22,121 bases of DNA from CAYSYY01 sp964576115 [NCBI: uncultured Gemmatimonadota bacterium]. GTDB taxonomy: Bacteria; Blakebacterota; Blakebacteria; Blakebacterales. The notes below the pieces were generated by a model, which did no database searches, was not told the DNA's origin, and was given only the letters and a program-made list of their open reading frames with translations. Shown piece after piece: positions 17,876 to 22,121 of the stretch. The stretch lies in NCBI GenBank assembly GCA_964576115.1, contig CAZNUA010000040.1, positions 1 to 22,121 of the forward strand, given 5' to 3'. The translations under genes were made by a program, and so were the position numbers. Positions within the stretch are counted from its first letter, which is position 1. Every line of letters begins with the position of its first letter.

Positions 17876-20566
17876 ATGAGTGCCGCCAGTCAGCGATCGC
17901 GATCATCCGCCGCCGTTACCCCGTCCCTGCTCCCCGCTCTGATCGCCGGCGCGGCCGGGGCGCTGATTTTCATTCTGCAACTCAATCCCTGGGCCAACTG
18001 GCGGGACGGCGCCGAGTTCATCGGTGTCGCCTCCACCTTCGGGATCGCCCACCCGACCGGGTATCCGCTCTACGCCCTGTTGAGTCGTCTGTCGGTTATC
18101 ATCCTGGGCTGGCTCACCGGCGCCGTCACAGCCGCGAACCTGCTCTCGGCGCTGGGTGCCGGAGCGACCTGCGCGGTCATGACCACCATCTCGCTGCGGC
18201 TTTTCGTCTTCCTGCGACTCGGGCCGCTGCCCCGCATCATCAGGATCGGTGCGGCGCTGCTGCCTCCGGCCATTCTGGCCGGCATCGGTGTCTTCGTGGA
18301 TCAGGCGATCGTCGCCGAGGTCTACACCCTCAATACCCTGCTGGCCGGACTGCTCATTCTGTGCGGCCTGATCAGCATCCAGCAGGCCGAACATCCGCGG
18401 CCGATCTCGGCCGAGAACGGAGAGATCCGCAGCGGTTGGTGGGGCGAGCAGCCGGGGGGATGGCGCTACCCGCTCCTGATGGCCTATCTGGCTGGAGTGG
18501 CGACCGGCAACCACCTGACAATCGTTCTCTACTATCCCGCCCTGGCCCTGATGCTGCTCTGGGCACTTTCGCCCGAGACTCAAGCACGCTTTTTCAACCG
18601 GAAGCAGGAAAAACGGGGCGTTTTCACCATCGCGGCGCCGCTGGCGATCTTCTTCGCACTGGGTATCACCATCTACCTGCTCATCCCCCTGCGGGCGAGT
18701 CTGAACCCGCCCTATAACTGGGGAGACGCCTCGACCCTGAGAGGCTTCCTGCGTCTGGTCACCGCGGCCGAAATCCGGGCCCGCCCCGGAACCTACTTCC
18801 CCATTACGCCCTTCAACATCTGGGGCAGGATCGCGGCGGACACGGGCTGGATCGTCCTTGTCCTCTCGCTGCTCGGCTGGGTTCTGGCCGGCCTGCGCTG
18901 CCGCCGGCTGGGCTTGATCTCGCTGGCGTACTTTCTCTTCCCCCTCTTCTTCCTGATTCTCGGACTCGATATCATCGATGACGCCCTGCTGCCCTTCCAC
19001 CTCTGGGTCACCCTGGGGGCGGCCCTGCTGGGCGTGCTGGTGGCCGAACGTCTGGTCTCGCTGCTCGGTCCCGTCCGCGGCAGGAACCTGGCCCTGACCG
19101 TGCTCGGGCTGTTTCTGGTTTTCGGGCCGGGCTGGCGGATCGCGGCGAACTGGGGCCGATACACTCCGCCGGCCGAGGGCGGCGCCGAGACCTACGCGCA
19201 GGCCGTCATCGCTTCGGTCAGCGGAACCGCCGAACCGACGGGCGACGTGGAGGGATGGGTCTTCTGCGAGGACAATACGACTGTTTTCATGCTCTGGGAT
19301 TACGAGCGCCGGCTCCAGGAGCATCCCGACCTCTACGGCATCTACCTGCTGCTCGCCCGGGAACAGTGGTATCAGCAGGAGCTGCGTGCCCGGGTGCCGG
19401 AACTGACGGTCCCCCAGCTGGACCGCTCCTACGAGAGGTTGCCGCACGGCGCGGCGGCCCGGGAGCTGATCGCCGCGAATACCGACGCCGACCGGCCGCT
19501 CTTTCTCAGTCCGATCCAGCTGCCGCCAACCGAGGTATACGGCGTGCTCGTGCCACAGGGTGTGCTCTTCCGCATGGAACCGCCCGGTTATGTCCCCACC
19601 GAGCAGGACATCCGGCGTCACGTCGAGATCATGAGCGCCTATGCGCCCGCCTTTCAACAGGACGAACTTCCGGCTCTCGATCCACAGGCCGTCGACCACT
19701 GGAGCTGGAAGCACCTGCGGATCGGTGAAGCCTGGCTGCGCCTGGGAATGCTGCCGGCAGCCGAAGCGGAATACCGGGCGGCGGTGATGACGGCTCCCGA
19801 ACGGATCGAAACCTGGCAGGAAATGGCTGCTTTCTACACCATCGTCGGCGATGTGGAGGGCACCGAGGCGGCCCTGCGCGAAGCCCTCGCCCTCGAACCG
19901 CGTAACGAAGAGATCCGGGTCATGCTGGCTCGAGCCCTGAGCCTTCGGGGGGCCTTTGCCGAGGCTGACAGTCTGCTTCCGACCGGCCGACTCAGAAGTG
20001 TTCCCCGTGCCGAATATCTTCAGGTGCGGGCCGGTATCAGACTGGGGTTCGGGAATGCCGCGGCGGCGTTGACCGATCTCGAGGAAGCCACCCGGCTGGC
20101 TCCGGACGACGGCGAAATCTGGAACGATCTGGGAGTCGTCTACCTGCAGCGCGGACGGTGGGAAGAGGCTACCTCGTCGTTCGAGCGGGCGGTCGAACTG
20201 TATCCCGGTCTGAGCGAAGCGTGGATGAACCTCGGCTTGATCGCAACCCAGAATTCCGAGTGGGAAAACGCCGCGGAGTACCTGAGACGGGCGATCGAAG
20301 CCGGCGTGAACACCCCGGAAGCCGGTCACACCCTGGGCATCGTCCGTTTCAACAACGGCGACTACGCCGGCGCCGAAGAAGCCCTGCGGGACAACCTGCG
20401 GGCCTGGCCCGAGCATGCCGACAGCTATCTGGCTCTCGGCTATCTCTACGAGCAGACCGGCCGGATCCGGGAAGCGATCGCGCTGTACAATGCCGGTCGG
20501 GCCGCCGTTCCGGGCGACGGCCGCTTCGCCCAGCGCCTGCGGAATCTGCAACCGCCACCCGACTGA
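17876..20566 (+). CDS. DUF2723 (PMT-like) membrane protein with C-terminal TPR repeats
   Basis: This is an 896-residue protein. The N-terminal half is a polytopic membrane region with the DUF2723 / protein O-mannosyltransferase-like signature: WANWRDGAEFIGVASTFGIAHPTGYPLYALLSRL near residues 39-72, then about ten hydrophobic segments to about residue 420. The acidic D/E in DGAEF matches the catalytic-type Asp/Glu loop of C-type glycosyltransferases. A soluble region follows, then from about residue 608 a run of TPR units (YRAAVMTAPERIETWQEMA, DLEEATRLAPDDGEIWNDLG, FERAVELYPGLSEAWMNLG, RRAIEAGVNTPEAGHTLG) to the end. The family is thought to glycosylate proteins or lipids from polyprenyl sugars. 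The start is ATG 17876 (GAAGGAAACAGGAT just before it). Its stop is one base before the next gene's ATG (TGA-G-ATG), so the FN3-redoxin protein is co-translated with it. Confidence 0.88.
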   Translation: MSAASQRSRSSAAVTPSLLPALIAGAAGALIFILQLNPWANWRDGAEFIGVASTFGIAHPTGYPLYALLSRLSVIILGWLTGAVTAANLLSALGAGATCAVMTTISLRLFVFLRLGPLPRIIRIGAALLPPAILAGIGVFVDQAIVAEVYTLNTLLAGLLILCGLISIQQAEHPRPISAENGEIRSGWWGEQPGGWRYPLLMAYLAGVATGNHLTIVLYYPALALMLLWALSPETQARFFNRKQEKRGVFTIAAPLAIFFALGITIYLLIPLRASLNPPYNWGDASTLRGFLRLVTAAEIRARPGTYFPITPFNIWGRIAADTGWIVLVLSLLGWVLAGLRCRRLGLISLAYFLFPLFFLILGLDIIDDALLPFHLWVTLGAALLGVLVAERLVSLLGPVRGRNLALTVLGLFLVFGPGWRIAANWGRYTPPAEGGAETYAQAVIASVSGTAEPTGDVEGWVFCEDNTTVFMLWDYERRLQEHPDLYGIYLLLAREQWYQQELRARVPELTVPQLDRSYERLPHGAAARELIAANTDADRPLFLSPIQLPPTEVYGVLVPQGVLFRMEPPGYVPTEQDIRRHVEIMSAYAPAFQQDELPALDPQAVDHWSWKHLRIGEAWLRLGMLPAAEAEYRAAVMTAPERIETWQEMAAFYTIVGDVEGTEAALREALALEPRNEEIRVMLARALSLRGAFAEADSLLPTGRLRSVPRAEYLQVRAGIRLGFGNAAAALTDLEEATRLAPDDGEIWNDLGVVYLQRGRWEEATSSFERAVELYPGLSEAWMNLGLIATQNSEWENAAEYLRRAIEAGVNTPEAGHTLGIVRFNNGDYAGAEEALRDNLRAWPEHADSYLALGYLYEQTGRIREAIALYNAGRAAVPGDGRFAQRLRNLQPPPD

Positions 20567-20567
20567 G

Positions 20568-21392
20568 ATGTTCTCCCGGTGCCGCTCGTCCGGCTGCTCG
20601 TGCGGCCGGATGTATATCCTGCTCCTACCCGCTCTCACCTTCCTGCCGGTCGCCTGCACGTCTTCGGTGACCGCGCCCCCGAAACTGGCGGCCCCGACCG
20701 AGGTGAGACTCGTCCGCCTGTCGGCGGGGAGCTACGTACTACGCTGGAACGACCGGTCGCAGGACGAGGAGGGTTTTCTCATCGAGCGGAGTTTCTCGGC
20801 ATCGGAGGGTTTCGAACAGATCGCCACCGTAGCGGCTGACACCACCTCCTGGACGGTCTCGGGACTCGATTCGACCCGAACCCATTACTTCCGGATAGCA
20901 GCTTTCAACTCAGCGGGCCGCTCCGCGTATTCCCCGGTCGTGGATACCGCTCATATCATTCAGCACATCGGCGACCTCGCTCTCGATTTCACCGCTCTGG
21001 ATCAGAACGGACAGGAGGTCTCTCTCTCCGACTACTCCGGCCGGGTCATCGCCCTGTATTTCAACACCTACAATACCGACACCTGACTGCCGTCGGGGAA
21101 CGAGGTCTCGTTCCTGAACGGTCTGCACAACGACTATGCGGGTTCGGCCTTTCAGCTGCTGGTCATTCTGGTCAACGGGACGCCCTCTTCGTGGAACCTC
21201 GAGATAGGGTCGGCAGCGTATCCGATCCTGGACGATTCCGCCCGCACGATCCACTCCTCGTTCGGCGGCGGCGGCTGGCCCCTGTTTGTGGCGATCGATT
21301 CCGAACGGATCATCCGGTTCCTGCAGGCGGGGACGATCGCGGCCCGCGAAGCGGACCTGCGCGCCACGATCAATGAGCTCCTCACGCCCTGA
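20568..21392 (+). CDS. Putative selenoprotein: FN3-redoxin lipoprotein with in-frame TGA read as Sec173
   Basis: The frame from ATG 20568 runs to TGA 21084-21086, stays open for 101 further codons and ends at TGA 21390-21392, giving 274 residues if the first TGA is selenocysteine. Parts: signal with lipoprotein-like Cys30 (LLLPALTFLPVAC; the -3 residue is Pro, unusual), FN3 domain (about 43-127: PTEVRLVRLSAGSYVLRWND, GFLIERS, HYFRIAAFNSAGRSAYSPVV) and redoxin domain (about 135-274). The redoxin opens LALDFTALDQNGQEVSLSDYSG, then VIALYFNTYNTDT-Sec-LPSG. After the TGA come strand FQLLVILVNG and a cis-proline-like WPLFVAID. The Sec lies in TxxU and UxxS contexts, at the catalytic position, and no Cys occurs in either folded domain. 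A SECIS-like hairpin follows (21090-21121). The ATG follows the DUF2723 stop by one base; ATG 20610 is the alternative. Ending at 21086 would leave half a thioredoxin fold. Confidence 0.8.
21084..21121 (+). promoter_or_regulatory. Selenocysteine TGA codon and SECIS-like stem-loop
   Basis: After the TGA (21084-21086), CCGT (21090-21093) pairs with ACGG (21118-21121). A symmetric CGG/TGA internal loop follows, then GGAACG (21097-21102) pairs exactly with CGTTCC (21109-21114), closing the six-base loop AGGTCT (21103-21108). The two loop G residues are 18 and 19 bases after the TGA. From memory, the E. coli fdhF SECIS has the same AGGUCU loop with its G residues one base further away, and GG-U in the loop is what SelB recognises. 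No bulged U is evident on the 5' side of the upper stem. Confidence 0.75.
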
Positions 21393-21431
21393 CAGCGCCC
21401 GTTCGGCACCCGAGTGCAGAGATCGCCCGAT
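21393..21431. other. Short convergent gap after the selenoprotein gene
   Basis: These 39 bases separate the selenoprotein stop from the stop of the minus-strand NTF2-like gene. Only a four-pair GCAC/GTGC stem is visible, which is too small to call a terminator. Confidence 0.4.
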
Positions 21432-22121
21432 TCAATCCGGCGGAACCCGTTCCATGCGGAAATCGCGGCCGCGCTGGTGAATGACAAGGGCAATCGCGAC
21501 GCCCTTTTCGTCCCGGACGAACGTCATACCCGATTTGAAGTCCTGCGTGAAGAACTCCGTTTCCGATTCGGGAACGAACTCGGAGCGGGGCTCGTGCGGC
21601 GGGTCGATGAAGAGCCGATCCCCTTCGACGACGACCTCGTATTCCACTCCCGAGTCGTGCCGGTAGCGGCCGGCATAACTTGCCAGAACCCGCGGCTCGG
21701 GAGCGATCGCAATTCTGTCGTTGGGGACGTTTTCCCAGAGGACATGCACGACCTGCCACTGCCCCCGCAGACAGGCCAGACTCAGGTACTCGGTGTAGTA
21801 AGCCGAATCGATCCGGATCACCGCGGTGGTCCGAGCCCGATCGAGGACGGCGATGTCGATCTCGCGTTCGTCCTCCGGGGTGGCGCTGTCCCCCCCCCGC
21901 CGGGCGTTGGCCAGAAGGGCGTCGCGATCGGTCTCGAGGAAGAAATCTTCGTCGGAGGTGGTAACGGCGGCGATCCGCCGCACGAAAGCGGGGTGCAGAA
22001 CGCGCCCGACCCGTTCAGCATCGCCTGCATACCAGCCCTCGACATAATCGCGGGCGGCCTGCAGCAGGTCCTCCGGATCGCGGCGGGTGTCGAGCGTCAG
22101 GAGCAGGACGATCGGAGCAGC
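21432..22121 (-). CDS. NTF2-like (putative lumazine-binding / SnoaL type) protein, 5' cut by window edge
   Basis: The minus-strand frame is open from the right edge to TGA at 21432, giving 229 residues with the start outside the window. The first visible residues, AAPIVLLLTLDT, could be the end of a signal peptide or a strand. Then DPEDLLQAARDYVEGWYAGDAERVGRVLHPAFVRRI is the characteristic first helix pair of the NTF2-like putative lumazine-binding family. AVIRIDSAYYTEYLSLACLRGQWQVVHVLW completes the cone-shaped sheet (to about residue 125). The remaining 100 residues (LASYAGRYRHDSGVEYEVVVEGDRLFID) resemble the DUF3471-type beta domain often found in secreted hydrolases and peptidase-linked proteins. 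The internal GTG at 21983 is not the start. A run of nine G residues on the coding strand (21890-21898) encodes part of RRGGDS. The function is unknown. Confidence 0.78.
   Translation of the reverse strand, partial: AAPIVLLLTLDTRRDPEDLLQAARDYVEGWYAGDAERVGRVLHPAFVRRIAAVTTSDEDFFLETDRDALLANARRGGDSATPEDEREIDIAVLDRARTTAVIRIDSAYYTEYLSLACLRGQWQVVHVLWENVPNDRIAIAPEPRVLASYAGRYRHDSGVEYEVVVEGDRLFIDPPHEPRSEFVPESETEFFTQDFKSGMTFVRDEKGVAIALVIHQRGRDFRMERVPPD

Noticed and set aside
17903-20659. A 918-codon open frame on the minus strand opposite the DUF2723 gene
   Set aside because: It is low-complexity (Gln/Asp/Gly/Arg-rich), has no recognisable domain and mirrors a real gene. Long antisense frames are common in high-GC DNA. 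The same applies to 14903-16942 minus, 10540-12234 plus, 5190-6251 plus and 1280-2740 minus.
20415-21086. Reading the FN3 protein as a normal gene that stops at 21086
   Set aside because: The domain would break off in the middle of the thioredoxin fold, and the missing half follows in the same frame with a SECIS-like hairpin. The frame upstream of 20568 overlaps the DUF2723 gene and is not protein-like.
21084-21086. TGA as a recoded sense codon throughout the genome (for example code 4 or 25)
   Set aside because: Several other genes in the window end at TGA at the expected family length (5088, 6002, 6837, 16916, 20564), so TGA is a normal stop here.
21084-21392. Recent nonsense mutation producing a pseudogene
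   Set aside because: It cannot be excluded from one sequence. However, the downstream frame is undamaged over 101 codons, and the hairpin has the loop and spacing of a SECIS, which chance would not favour.

Overview
The window is GC-rich, gene-dense bacterial chromosome. The mix suggests an uncultured or little-studied Gram-negative lineage of the Gemmatimonadota / Krumholzibacteriota / Eisenbacteria / Acidobacteriota kind. The clues are large prefix-domain FtsX permeases of the ADOP type, a PadR regulator, secreted proteins starting after an AQ-type signal cleavage, a six-bladed propeller protein and a DUF2723-TPR membrane protein. This placement is inferred from gene content only.

Layout. 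(1) 1-4198, plus strand: two tandem, closely related MacB/FtsX-type permeases, the first cut by the left edge. (2) 4283-7763, minus strand: a four-gene ABC-2 operon in the order ATPase, permease, ATPase, permease. Its genes are overlapping or nearly so, and a 21-bp palindrome lies upstream. (3) 7923-8495, minus: a small secreted protein. It is divergent from a PadR regulator (8880-9212, plus) across an AT-richer, repeat-bearing 384-bp spacer. (4) 9271-12420, minus: a secreted LacZ-type GH2 beta-galactosidase, then 12584-13771, minus: a secreted beta-propeller protein. (5) 13896-14870, minus: a PP-loop ATP pyrophosphatase. It diverges from a plus-strand operon (15050-21392) of asparagine-synthetase-like amidotransferase, GT2 glycosyltransferase, DUF2723-TPR membrane protein and FN3-redoxin lipoprotein. 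(6) 21432-22121, minus: an NTF2-like (lumazine-binding type) protein cut by the right edge.

The main discovery candidate is the last gene of that plus-strand operon. Its reading frame meets a TGA at 21084-21086, where the thioredoxin fold would carry its catalytic residue. It then continues open for 101 codons that encode the rest of the fold, including a cis-proline-like segment. Directly after the TGA lies a stem-loop (21090-21121) with a six-base apical loop, AGGUCU, the same loop I recall from the E. coli fdhF SECIS and at nearly the same distance from the UGA. I read this as a selenocysteine-containing lipoprotein (Sec173) with an FN3 domain and a redoxin domain, conventionally annotated as a truncated FN3 protein. 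Its operon partners look like surface-glycan or glycoprotein machinery, so the selenoprotein may act in the cell envelope. That functional link is inference.
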